Below are positions 26,362 to 35,435 of a DNA stretch of 64,000 nt, in pieces. Positions within the stretch are counted from its first letter, which is position 1, and every line of letters starts with the position of its first letter. Below the pieces are notes generated by a model. It ran no database searches. It had not been told where the DNA came from and saw only the letters and a program-made list of their open reading frames with translations. The stretch is taken from positions 1 to 64,000 of the forward strand of contig NZ_JBQCHP010000096.1 of assembly GCF_051954575.1 (NCBI RefSeq), read 5' to 3'. Source of the stretch: Dyella_B sp035690825 (lineage in GTDB: Bacteria; Pseudomonadota; Gammaproteobacteria; Xanthomonadales; Rhodanobacteraceae). The position numbers and the translations under genes are program-made.

Positions 26362-28874
26362 AGCTGCTGCTGGATCTTCAAGGAGCGCAGAGCCAGAGCA
26401 GGCATCGTGGTATCGGGCGCTACACTCTGGCTCTCACGCGCGCTTTTCTTGACCGAGCCGCGTCCGAGCATGATGTCCGATTACTGCTCAACGCGCGTTT
26501 CGGCGATCAGGTCGATGCACTGATTGCAACGCTGGGTGAGCATGCGCGGCCGGCGCACCGCCTCGTCGTGGAAGTACCCGAAGGAATTCGTGCGCAACCC
26601 GGCGGAAACGCCTGGTTGCGCCGGACTTCGGCCCGTGTCATGCGTCATGCCATAGAGAGCTCGGGCGCCGATATCGTTTGGTACAGCAGCATATTGGAAG
26701 GCTATAACGACGACGCTGTGGTACCGGAAACATCGCCCGTTGGAATCGCCAGCGTAGCGACGCTGTATGACCTGATTCCCTTGCATGATCAGGATGCGTA
26801 TCTCGGTCACCCACGCATACGCCAGTGGTATGGGCAAAGCGTGGACATGTTGAAGCAATGCGACATGCTGCTCGCCATTTCCGAATGGGTGCGCCAGGAT
26901 GCTATCCAGCGTTTGCAGTTGCCTCCCGAGCGTGTCGTCAACATCGGAGCGGCAGTGGATGACTGGTTTGCTCCTCCCACCCCAGACCCGGCTGCCAGTG
27001 CGGCGCTGCGCTCGCGTTACGGCATTACTCGCCCTTACGTGCTCTACAACGGCGGCTTCGACGCGCGCAAAAACGTACCATCGTTGGTCCGCGCATTCGC
27101 CGCATTACCTGAAGCAATGCGCGCGGCGCATCAACTCGTCATCGTCGGGCGTGCCGGCCAAGAGGAGGCCGCTCAACTGCACGAAGCAACGCGCAAAGCG
27201 CGATTGCCCGCGGACAGCGTGATCTATACCGGGTTTGCACCGGATGAAGAACTGATCCGCCTCTATGCCGAATGTGCCCTGTTCGTATTTCCTTCCCTAC
27301 TGGAAGGTTTCGGTCTGCCGCCGCTCGAGGCCATGGCCTGCGGAGCTCCCGTCATCGCCAGCCATGCGGCCAGCCTGCCGGAAGTGATAGACAAACGCGA
27401 CGCGCTATTCAATCCACATCGTGTCGATGACATCACCGCATGCATGTCCCAAGCACTCGGTAACGCGCACTATGCTGATGAACTGCGGAAATACGGGTGC
27501 GAACGTGCCCCGATGTTCAGCTGGAACAGCGTCGCCAACCGCGCTCTGGATGCGCTGCAGGAGCTTGCTCACCGTCAGAACCGCCGGCCCAACGTAGCAA
27601 TCCACGGCAACCCGCTCGCACGAGAAGAGCAACTGATCGCCGATATTTCGCGCATGGACGGCAAGCCAAGCGACGAGGATCTCGCCAGCATCGCCAGCAT
27701 GGTGATATCCACACGCAAACCTGAGGCAGTGCAACGTTGGCTGGTAGACGTGAGCAGCATTGCAGAAAAGGACATCCGTACCGGCGTCCAGCGAGTCGTG
27801 CGTAATATTCTTACGCATTGGCTCATCTCTCCACCTGAAGGCGTGCAGATCGTTCCCATACGTTTCGCGCGCGGCCGTTACCGCCACGCGCGGCAATACG
27901 CGTTCGAACTGCTTGGCCGCGAGAAAAATCCCTTGCCGGAAGACGCGATTGAAGCGGTAAACGGCGATGTTTTCTTCGGCCTCGATTGGGCGGTCGACGC
28001 CATTGATGCTGCAGAACCTCAACTGCGCCAATGGCATCGCCGTGGGGCAAGTGTTCAGTTTCTCATCCACGACCTGTTGCCCATCATGCTGCCAAATGCG
28101 TTCCATCCCTACGCTCGCGACCGGTTCGCACGCTGGCTGCGCTGCGCTGCAACCGTTTCCGACAACTTGATTTGCGTCTCACGGGCCACGGCAGACGACT
28201 TGAATCTATGGTTAGCGACCACTTCCATCCGTTATCAATTCGGGCGCGCCCCTGAAGTAACTCACTCCCCTCCCGGGGTCGATCCCTCCTTCAGCAGCGC
28301 AGAGCCCGTTCTTCGTCCGCTCCTAGCCGTCGCTCTACGCTCGCGGCCGACCTTCCTGATGGTAGGAACGATCGAGCCGCGCAAAGGATACGACCAGGCG
28401 TTGGAAGCCCTGGAACAATTGTGGAATGACGGCATCGACGTCAATCTGGTCGTCGTGGGTCACTATGGCTGGCTCATGGAGCCATTTCGAGCGCGCCTTG
28501 AAGCACATGCTCAATATAATCGGCGCTTGTATTGGATCCACGATGCCAATGATGACGAACTGGACGCCATCTATCGTGCCAGCACCTGGTTGCTCGCCGC
28601 ATCTTGGGGCGAAGGCTACGGCCTGCCACTTATCGAAGCGACGCTGCGTAATATTCCTGTCATTGCCCGCGATCTGCCGGTGTTTCGCGAAGTCATGGGC
28701 GAACAGGCTCAATATTTCAAGGCGCAACAGCCATCAGAGTTAGCGGACGTATTGCGGAACCTACTTTCGCTTGAGGATGTACCATCACCCGTCAAATCGT
28801 TTCCCACTTGGCAGGAGAGCGCAGCCTCGCTCTCCAGTGTGATCAAGAATCTGATTTCGGATGAGTCTGCCTAG
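26358..28874 (+). CDS. Two-module GT4 glycosyltransferase
   Basis: An 838-residue protein with two complete GT-B units. Module 1 (about 1-395) starts LLLDLQGAQSQSRHRGIGRY and has the donor motif SLLEGFGLPPLEAMACG. Module 2 (about 455-838) starts WLVDVSSIAEKDIRTGVQRVVR and has ASWGEGYGLPLIEATLRN. Both keep the E-x7-E pair, so both may be active. The two modules resemble the first and last modules of the three-module enzyme at 45536. Such multi-module mannosyl/rhamnosyl-transferases build O-antigen repeats (compare WbdA). A CysDN-like sulfation link is not seen here. Confidence 0.88.
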   Translation: MKLLLDLQGAQSQSRHRGIGRYTLALTRAFLDRAASEHDVRLLLNARFGDQVDALIATLGEHARPAHRLVVEVPEGIRAQPGGNAWLRRTSARVMRHAIESSGADIVWYSSILEGYNDDAVVPETSPVGIASVATLYDLIPLHDQDAYLGHPRIRQWYGQSVDMLKQCDMLLAISEWVRQDAIQRLQLPPERVVNIGAAVDDWFAPPTPDPAASAALRSRYGITRPYVLYNGGFDARKNVPSLVRAFAALPEAMRAAHQLVIVGRAGQEEAAQLHEATRKARLPADSVIYTGFAPDEELIRLYAECALFVFPSLLEGFGLPPLEAMACGAPVIASHAASLPEVIDKRDALFNPHRVDDITACMSQALGNAHYADELRKYGCERAPMFSWNSVANRALDALQELAHRQNRRPNVAIHGNPLAREEQLIADISRMDGKPSDEDLASIASMVISTRKPEAVQRWLVDVSSIAEKDIRTGVQRVVRNILTHWLISPPEGVQIVPIRFARGRYRHARQYAFELLGREKNPLPEDAIEAVNGDVFFGLDWAVDAIDAAEPQLRQWHRRGASVQFLIHDLLPIMLPNAFHPYARDRFARWLRCAATVSDNLICVSRATADDLNLWLATTSIRYQFGRAPEVTHSPPGVDPSFSSAEPVLRPLLAVALRSRPTFLMVGTIEPRKGYDQALEALEQLWNDGIDVNLVVVGHYGWLMEPFRARLEAHAQYNRRLYWIHDANDDELDAIYRASTWLLAASWGEGYGLPLIEATLRNIPVIARDLPVFREVMGEQAQYFKAQQPSELADVLRNLLSLEDVPSPVKSFPTWQESAASLSSVIKNLISDESA

Positions 28875-28927
28875 GAATGCACCTATGAACCGATGCCCCC
28901 GTCTACCTCAGGCTAGGCCCACTTGTC

Positions 28928-28955
28928 TGCCTTGCCTTCAAGGCATACTCGCCCC
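28928..28955 (+). terminator. Possible terminator after the two-module glycosyltransferase
   Basis: TGCCTTG and CAAGGCA form a 7-bp stem with a CCTT loop, followed ten bases later by CCCTTTTTC. It lies about 55 bases after the stop at 28874 in a 245-bp spacer that is more AT-rich than the DNA to its left. Confidence 0.35.
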
Positions 28956-29119
28956 TTTTTCAAATTTTCGATATAACTATGAATCTCAAAGGGTGCTTTC
29001 AATCCCACCACGAGAATGACTGTTGCGGAACGCAGAGCTAGTTAGTAGCGAGCCAGGCCGTACAGTAGACCGCTCAAATTGAAAGCCAATCCGTTCTCCA
29101 ACTCGTTTAGGATTAAGAC

Positions 29120-30109
29120 GTGGCGCCATCGACCGTAGATCAAACATCAAGGAACTATTTGCAAGTCGCCGTTCTTATTCCTTGTTTCAACGAAGAGGCT
29201 GCAATTACGCAGGTAGTCAAGGATTTCAAAGCCGCGCTACCATCCGCTGACATTTACGTATTCGACAATAACTCAACTGATCAGACCGTTGCCTTGGCGC
29301 TCGCAGCAGGCGCCAACGTTTCACACGTACCGTTTCGCGGCAAAGGAAATGTCGTGCGCAGAATGTTCGCCGATATCGAGGCCGACATTTTCGTATTGGT
29401 TGATGGCGACGCGACCTACCATGCACCCAGTGTCACAATGCTCATCCAAAAGCTGATCGATGAACAGCTGGACATGGTTGTTGGGGTACGTCAACACGAA
29501 GAGAAAAATGCCTATCGCCCAGGCCATGAATTCGGCAACAGACTATTGACCGGATGTGTGAGCAGTATTTTTGGCGGCAAATTCACCGACATGCTGTCGG
29601 GATATCGCGTCTTTTCACGGCGATATGTGAAGTCGTTCCCTGCGTTGGCTCATGGTTTTGAAACGGAAACGGAATTAACCGTACATGCTCTGGAGCTCCG
29701 TATGCCATATGGCGAATTGATTACTCCATATGGCGTACGACCAGAAGGTTCTGTCAGTAAATTGAGCACCTACAAGGACGGCCTGCGGATTTTGAAAACC
29801 ATCATCAAGCTCTATGCAACGGAACGCCCCTTACTCTTTTACAGTATCGTCGGCCTTGTCTTCGCGGTCGCGGGCACCGCACTATCAATTCCGCTAGCCG
29901 TCACCTACTTTGAGACTGGACTGGTTCCACGCATTCCTACTGCCATATTGTCCACGGGGTTGCTGCTCAGCGGAGTAACCTCTTTCGTTGCAGGACTTAT
30001 TTTGCAGGCCACAACGCTGAGCAGACGAGAATTCAAGCGTCTTTCTTATCTGGCCATACCAGCTATCCCACGTGATGCTAGCGCCCGAGACATTGCGTCC
30101 ATACGTTGA
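29120..30109 (+). CDS. Membrane-anchored GT2 glycosyltransferase (GtrB-like)
   Basis: A 329-residue family 2 glycosyltransferase with VAVLIPCFNEEAAI, the DNNSTDQT donor loop and the metal-binding VDGDATYH. Two hydrophobic hairpin helices follow (about 237-260 and 270-297), as in GtrB/DPM1 enzymes that load sugars on undecaprenyl phosphate. The start is a GTG at 29120 with AGGA ten bases upstream; there is no better ATG. The next gene encodes a large polytopic membrane protein, so the pair may form an O-antigen side-sugar system. No GtrA-type flippase is visible. Confidence 0.8.
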   Translation: MAPSTVDQTSRNYLQVAVLIPCFNEEAAITQVVKDFKAALPSADIYVFDNNSTDQTVALALAAGANVSHVPFRGKGNVVRRMFADIEADIFVLVDGDATYHAPSVTMLIQKLIDEQLDMVVGVRQHEEKNAYRPGHEFGNRLLTGCVSSIFGGKFTDMLSGYRVFSRRYVKSFPALAHGFETETELTVHALELRMPYGELITPYGVRPEGSVSKLSTYKDGLRILKTIIKLYATERPLLFYSIVGLVFAVAGTALSIPLAVTYFETGLVPRIPTAILSTGLLLSGVTSFVAGLILQATTLSRREFKRLSYLAIPAIPRDASARDIASIR

Positions 30110-30145
30110 ACAATACGTTTTTTTAACCTTTCCTGGTAATCCATC

Positions 30146-32254
30146 ATGCCGATCACTTTCGATACTACAGATAAACAATCCCAATTTAGTTGGTCAAAAA
30201 AACAATTGATAATCCTTGGCGTTATCGTTTTAGCAATCATCACTTACCTGGCATTTCGATTCACGGGCGTTCAACCGGTCGTAATGTCGGATGAACAGCG
30301 CTTCAGTACATACTCGCGAATCCTCGATCCCGCACAAGCTGACGTTCCGTCTTATCTATTTTACTTTATATATCATATAACCAATCAATGCGGAGCAGGC
30401 TTTCTGGAATGTGGAAGATTATTGAATCTTCTTCAGCTCGGATTGGCCAGCGTTCTACTTTATATTCTTTGTATGAAATACTTATCAAAAAGGATTTCGG
30501 CATTTATTGCAATTGTTACGCTACTGGCTCCTTGGGGGAGCTACGTAACGTATTATATGCCAGAAATACTTTATTATCTTATTTTTCTGACATTGACATG
30601 GATCACTCTGAATGAAGAAAACTATCGCAACCAGACGTTATTTGACAGCGCCTCAGGAATAACACTTGGAATATTGTCCCTGATCAAGCCTCACGCGCTG
30701 TTTTTAGTACCGGCGTACGCTGCGTTCCGCGTTTACGCTCACGTCCTGAACAAGCGCCCGCACAGCCTGTTTAAACTTGCCTGCTCTATTGGTTTATCCG
30801 TTATTTTACTTTTTGTCGTCCGCCTTTCTGTGGGTTACCTGATAGCTGGCCATGCTGCGCTCAGCCTGTTCGGAAGTACCTATAGCGGAGTTGCAGATAA
30901 GAGTGGCGGACTCTTCAGTTCTCAAATGCTTTTATCCCTTTTTTATGTTGCAAAAGGTCACGCATATGGGCTCCTGGTACTGCTGGGATTTCCGTTGACG
31001 GCGGGCTTCGTTATACTTTGCAACAAGATCACTGATGATAACCGCGAGCAGAAAAAAATCATTTTTTTTTCGATCGCCGTGCTGATATGCATGCTCGCTG
31101 TCACAATCGCCTACACGGCGCGAGTTAACGGAATGAACCAGTATGAAAGCCTTAATCGGCTTCATATGCGTTATTATTTTTTCATATTTCCGATTTTTTC
31201 CATTATTGCCGCATTCTTTTTCAAAGAGACGGAACTCAATCTCGCAGCCTGGCAAAAAACAATTGCTGCGCTTGTACTTGTCGTCACTCTTTATGCCGGC
31301 TTCAGAGGGCTCAAGCCGTACACTCCCTCTGCCGTGGACTCGCCCGATCTGTGGACAATTGCATATCACCCCAAGGTGTTGCACGTATTTGCACTATTAC
31401 AGGCGTTCGCCCTGCTGCTGCTTATCATAAAGCCTTCCAAGGCCTCGAAATTCTTTGTCTATCTAATACTTCCTTCATTGGCAGTTAATGCCGCACTCAC
31501 CCTGCCAGTTTTCTTTTCGTATTATAGGGTGCAAAGCACCGCTGACAAAGCTGGCGTCTTTTACGAGATGACCATAGGCAACCATGATCCGGTCGCGATT
31601 GTCACGGACGACGACTCGAACGCAACACGTGTGATATTTCACCTTAGCGCCAAGGACATAAGGAAGGTTCTTACTTCACCTACCCAGATGTTGACTGCAC
31701 AGATGATTGCGCCCGATGTTCGTTGGATCATCGCTCTTAACGACAATCCACTCGCTCCTTCACTTCGGGGTTATCTTGCATACGAGATGCCTGGATATAA
31801 AATTTGGCACGTCGGCACCAGTGGTTACGACGTCGATTTCACTGGAACAACTTGGCCTGAAGTGGACTCGATTAAAGGAGTCTTCGGTCCCGAATGGTTT
31901 GGCCGTTGGTCTGATGGCAAGTCCGTCACCATTAACTTCGCCAGAGACATTCCCGCCGATATTTTTGTCGAAATCAAGGCCTTTGGCTTTGGACCTAATA
32001 TTGGGCAATCCGCCAGCATCCAAATTGGTAATCAAGCCAGGCAGTTTGAGCTAAGCAAGGATTTGAGCTCAGCCACACTGAGTTACCGCAACATTCCCGC
32101 GCACACACGAGCCGTGATCATCACGGTACCTCATCCTATTTCACCAAAAGAGATTGGAATGAATACCGATTCGCGCATGCTTGGTATCGGACTCAATCAT
32201 CTGTCTATCGAGCCGGCAGTATCGAAAGACCAAAGGGTTACCAGCGCAAAGTGA
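30146..32254 (+). CDS. Polytopic membrane protein, probable GT-C glycosyltransferase
   Basis: A 702-residue protein with about ten transmembrane segments in residues 20-455, and a large C-terminal soluble domain (about 460-702) containing TTWPEVDSIKGVFGPEWFGRW. The early periplasmic loop has MSDEQR after the first helix, where GT-C enzymes keep catalytic acidic residues. The layout matches GtrC-type enzymes that move sugar from undecaprenyl phosphate to O-antigen in the periplasm. The DNA is clearly AT-rich with many TTA/ATA codons, unlike the flanking etf genes, so recent transfer is likely. Exact family not assigned. Confidence 0.65.
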   Translation: MPITFDTTDKQSQFSWSKKQLIILGVIVLAIITYLAFRFTGVQPVVMSDEQRFSTYSRILDPAQADVPSYLFYFIYHITNQCGAGFLECGRLLNLLQLGLASVLLYILCMKYLSKRISAFIAIVTLLAPWGSYVTYYMPEILYYLIFLTLTWITLNEENYRNQTLFDSASGITLGILSLIKPHALFLVPAYAAFRVYAHVLNKRPHSLFKLACSIGLSVILLFVVRLSVGYLIAGHAALSLFGSTYSGVADKSGGLFSSQMLLSLFYVAKGHAYGLLVLLGFPLTAGFVILCNKITDDNREQKKIIFFSIAVLICMLAVTIAYTARVNGMNQYESLNRLHMRYYFFIFPIFSIIAAFFFKETELNLAAWQKTIAALVLVVTLYAGFRGLKPYTPSAVDSPDLWTIAYHPKVLHVFALLQAFALLLLIIKPSKASKFFVYLILPSLAVNAALTLPVFFSYYRVQSTADKAGVFYEMTIGNHDPVAIVTDDDSNATRVIFHLSAKDIRKVLTSPTQMLTAQMIAPDVRWIIALNDNPLAPSLRGYLAYEMPGYKIWHVGTSGYDVDFTGTTWPEVDSIKGVFGPEWFGRWSDGKSVTINFARDIPADIFVEIKAFGFGPNIGQSASIQIGNQARQFELSKDLSSATLSYRNIPAHTRAVIITVPHPISPKEIGMNTDSRMLGIGLNHLSIEPAVSKDQRVTSAK

Positions 32255-32435
32255 AGCCGCCGGATATCGAGAGCTTGACGCTCTATTCTGCGACTCTGAT
32301 ATGCGATTCCCAGCCAGAGGTACACAACAGGGAGGGCAACATCCATTCGCAGACGCATGGTTCGTTAAATCTCGCTACAATAACCGTTTGTTGGTCACCC
32401 CTTGGCGTCGTTGGCTCCGGTAGAAGGAAACACAG

Positions 32436-33182
32436 ATGAAAATTCTGGTCGGCTACAAGCGTGTGGTGGACTATAACGTCCGCATCCAGGTCAAACCCGA
32501 TGGCACCGGCGTGGTGACTGACGGAGTAAAACTCTCCGCCAATCCCTTTGACGACATCGCCCTGGAAGAGGCGCTTCGCCTGCGTGAAAAAGGCGTGGCC
32601 GAAGAAGTGGTGGTGGTCGGCATCGGTCCGGCCGATCTGACCGCACATTTGCGCAATGGACTGGCGATGGGCGCCAATCGCGCCATCCACGTGGTGACGC
32701 CGAACGCCGTACAGCCGCTTACTGCCGCCCGCGTGTTCCTGAAGCTGGTCGAAAAGGAACAGCCGGGACTGATCATCCTAGGCAAGCAAGCGATTGACGA
32801 TGACGCCAACCAGACCGGCCAGATGCTGGCCGCGTTGTGGGACCGTCCGCAGGCGACCTTCGCCAGCAAAGTCGAGATTGCCGAAGGCAAAGCCACGGTG
32901 ACGCGCGAAGTCGACGCCGGCCTGGAAGTCATCGAAGCCGATCTGCCCGCCGTGATCACCACCGATCTGCGCTTGAACGAACCTCGTTTCATCAAGTTGC
33001 CGGACATCATGAAGGCCAAGTCCAAGCCGATCGATACCATCGAGTTCGCATCTCTGGGCGTGGACGCGCACGATCAGCTCAAGACCACGCACTACACCGC
33101 GCCGGCTAAGCGCAGCAAGGGCGTGATGGTGAAGGACGCCGCCGAACTGGTGTCCGTTCTGAAGCAAAAAGGGCTGCTGTAA
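32436..33182 (+). CDS. etfB: Electron transfer flavoprotein beta subunit
   Basis: Cytosolic subunit that, with EtfA, collects electrons from acyl-CoA dehydrogenases and hands them to EtfD. The 248-residue product begins MKILVGYKRVVDYNV and contains the AMP-binding GKQAIDDDANQTGQM and the recognition region VITTDLRLNEPRFIKLPDIMKA, all characteristic. A purine-rich GAAGGAAAC precedes the ATG. etfA follows after 28 bases. In Xanthomonas this pair borders the lps locus. Confidence 0.97.
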   Translation: MKILVGYKRVVDYNVRIQVKPDGTGVVTDGVKLSANPFDDIALEEALRLREKGVAEEVVVVGIGPADLTAHLRNGLAMGANRAIHVVTPNAVQPLTAARVFLKLVEKEQPGLIILGKQAIDDDANQTGQMLAALWDRPQATFASKVEIAEGKATVTREVDAGLEVIEADLPAVITTDLRLNEPRFIKLPDIMKAKSKPIDTIEFASLGVDAHDQLKTTHYTAPAKRSKGVMVKDAAELVSVLKQKGLL

Positions 33183-33210
33183 GCAGCCGGCCAGTATTGA
33201 GGAGACATCC

Positions 33211-34155
33211 ATGAGCAAGATCTTGGTTATCGCCGAACATCTGGACGGCAAGCTGAACCCTTCCACCGCACGCGCCGTAAGTGCTGCAGCGGCCGTCGAG
33301 CCCGAGGTCATCGACGTATTGGTGCTGAGCGACAAGGCCGACAGCCTCGCCACGGAGGCCGCCAAGATCCAGGGCGTGAGCCGCGTGTTGACAGCCGAGC
33401 GTACGGAAAATGCCCATCCGCTTGCCGCCGTGCTGGCACCGCAGATTGCCAAGGTAGCCGCCGGCTACAGCCACGTATTCGTTCCCTCCACCACGTTCGG
33501 CAAGGACGTCGCGCCCCGCGTCGCCGCCCTGCTCGGTGTGGCGCAGGTCAGCGATGTGATGAGCGTCAATGGCAGCCACACCTTCAAGCGACCGATCTAC
33601 GCCGGCAATGCGATCATCACGGTGGAAGCCGATCCTGCGCATGCGGTCGTCGCGACCATTCGCACCGCCTCCTGGCCGGTAGCGGCAAACGGAGAGAGCA
33701 GTGCCCCAATCGAATCATTGAGCCTGGATGCAACGCTGCCGACGCATACACGCTTCGTCGAGCTCAAACAGGGCAAGAGCGATCGCCCGGACCTGCAGAG
33801 CGCAAACAAAGTTGTTTCCGGTGGCCGCGGCGTGGGCTCGAAGGAAAACTTCGAGATCATCTACAAGTTTGCCGATAAGATCGGCGCCGCCGTCGGCGCT
33901 TCCCGTGCCGCAGTCGACGCCGGTTACGTGCCGAACGAGCTGCAGGTTGGTCAGACTGGCAAGATCATCGCGCCGGAGCTCTACATCGCCATCGGCATTT
34001 CTGGCGCCATCCAGCACCTGACCGGCATCAAGGACGCCGGCATCATCGTGGCGATCAACAAGGATGGCGAAGCGCCTATTTTTGAGATCGCAGACATCGG
34101 CCTCGTCGGCGATCTGTTCAAGCTGTTACCGGAGCTTGAGCAGGCAATCGGCTAA
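33211..34155 (+). CDS. etfA: Electron transfer flavoprotein alpha subunit
   Basis: FAD-binding partner of EtfB. The 314-residue product has the C-terminal FAD domain signature VSGGRGVGSKENF and VGASRAAVDAGYVPNELQVGQTGK, then YIAIGISGAIQHLTGIKD. GAGGAG precedes the start. A strong terminator follows the stop, and the convergent aminotransferase gene begins the O-antigen region. Confidence 0.97.
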   Translation: MSKILVIAEHLDGKLNPSTARAVSAAAAVEPEVIDVLVLSDKADSLATEAAKIQGVSRVLTAERTENAHPLAAVLAPQIAKVAAGYSHVFVPSTTFGKDVAPRVAALLGVAQVSDVMSVNGSHTFKRPIYAGNAIITVEADPAHAVVATIRTASWPVAANGESSAPIESLSLDATLPTHTRFVELKQGKSDRPDLQSANKVVSGGRGVGSKENFEIIYKFADKIGAAVGASRAAVDAGYVPNELQVGQTGKIIAPELYIAIGISGAIQHLTGIKDAGIIVAINKDGEAPIFEIADIGLVGDLFKLLPELEQAIG

Positions 34156-34178
34156 ACCCTAACTGCTCTGCAAACCAG

Positions 34179-34207
34179 AAAAGCGGCACGCATGTGCCGC
34201 TTTTTTT
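34179..34207. terminator. Strong Rho-independent terminator after etfA
   Basis: An 11-bp stem (AAAAGCGGCAC with GTGCCGCTTTT) around GCAT is followed by a run of seven T in total. It lies between convergent genes; on the other strand the stem is followed by TTTTCTGG, so it can also stop the leftward sulfate-activation operon. Confidence 0.92.
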
Positions 34208-35393
34208 ATGTTCGGATGATGGCGCGTACCGCGTCGATTACACGATTTACATCACCATCGGACATAGCCGGCGAGAGCGGCAAGCTGACAGTCTCGCGTC
34301 CAATCCGCATGGCATGCGGCCATCGCTCCGGTAACCAACCGAAACGCTGCTGGTAGTAGGGATGTTCCGGAATGGACTGGTAATGCACACCGGTGCCGAT
34401 CCGCATGGCATTCATGCGATCCAGGAATTCGTCGCGTGTCATACCGGCGCGCTCTCTATCAATCAGCACGATATAAAGATGCCGGCCATGGCGGGTTTGC
34501 GGGTCTGCCGGCGCCGGCAGCGAAATCGGCATCGTCGAGAAGGCTTCATCATAGCGCCGCCAGATCTCCTCCCTACGATGCCAGTTCTGATTGACGCGTA
34601 CCAGCTGGTGCAGCCCGATCGCCGCCTGCACGTCCATCATGTTGTACTTGAAACCGCACTCCAACACCTGGTAGTGCCTGTAACCCTTGTCGCCAAAGCG
34701 GTGCCAGGCGTCCTTACTCATGCCGTGCAACGCAAGCACGCGCGCTCGCGCCACCTGCTCTTCATTCCGACCGAGAATCATGCCTCCTTCACCCGTAGCC
34801 ACGTTCTTGGTCACATAGAAGCTGAAGCAACCAAAGTCGCCGAATGTACCCAATGGCCGCCCACGATACTCGGCTTCGACTGCGTGTGCGCAATCCTCGA
34901 TAACCACCAGGTCATGCCGAGCCGCGATCGCCATGATTTGATTCATGTCGCATGGCCGGCCGGCAAAATGCACCGGAAGTATCGCACGCGTGCGTGAGGT
35001 AATAGCGGCCTCTATCGCTGCAGGATCGATGTTTTGCGTAACCGGATCTACATCAGCCAGCACTGGCACCAAGCCGGCATGGATGATTGCATTGACGGTT
35101 GCGCAAAAGGTCAACGGCGTAGTGATCACTTCCGAGCCTGGCTCGAGCCAAGCCGCAAGCATGCTTACATGCAGCGCAGCCGTACAAGAATTGACTGCCG
35201 CGACCTGCGAGGGTCTCACTCCGCGAAAGTCCGCAAAGTCCCGTTCAAATTGCGCGACACGCGGACCTGTCCCCAGCCATCCGGAACGCAGGCAGGCTTC
35301 CACTTCGGCGATCTCCGCTTCCCCGATCTGAGGAGCACCGAACGTAAGGAAAGGGACTTCAGTTTCCAAGGTCAGATCCAAATTAGGGTGCAA
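34206..35393 (-). CDS. DegT/DnrJ/EryC1-type sugar aminotransferase
   Basis: A 395-residue PLP enzyme that adds an amino group to a keto-sugar nucleotide. The internal-aldimine lysine is K196 in SFYVTKN, preceded by VIEDCAHAVEA. The likely substrate is a 4-keto-6-deoxy sugar, since Gmd (GDP) and RmlB (dTDP) in this locus both make one; perosamine-type products are plausible but unproven. No ATG is available: the frame begins with TTG at 35393 and other TTG codons follow at positions 5 and 9, so the start is uncertain. It is last in the cysD-cysNC operon, 42 bases after cysNC. Confidence 0.82.
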   Translation of the reverse strand: MHPNLDLTLETEVPFLTFGAPQIGEAEIAEVEACLRSGWLGTGPRVAQFERDFADFRGVRPSQVAAVNSCTAALHVSMLAAWLEPGSEVITTPLTFCATVNAIIHAGLVPVLADVDPVTQNIDPAAIEAAITSRTRAILPVHFAGRPCDMNQIMAIAARHDLVVIEDCAHAVEAEYRGRPLGTFGDFGCFSFYVTKNVATGEGGMILGRNEEQVARARVLALHGMSKDAWHRFGDKGYRHYQVLECGFKYNMMDVQAAIGLHQLVRVNQNWHRREEIWRRYDEAFSTMPISLPAPADPQTRHGRHLYIVLIDRERAGMTRDEFLDRMNAMRIGTGVHYQSIPEHPYYQQRFGWLPERWPHAMRIGRETVSLPLSPAMSDGDVNRVIDAVRAIIRT

Positions 35394-35435
35394 GGTGGGG
35401 GCAGGTGCGGCAGGCTCACTGGGCCTTCGATCGAA

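Noticed and set aside
24866..28874. Prophage or genomic island with integrase
   Set aside because: No integrase, tRNA target or phage gene is present; the content is purely glycan biosynthesis.
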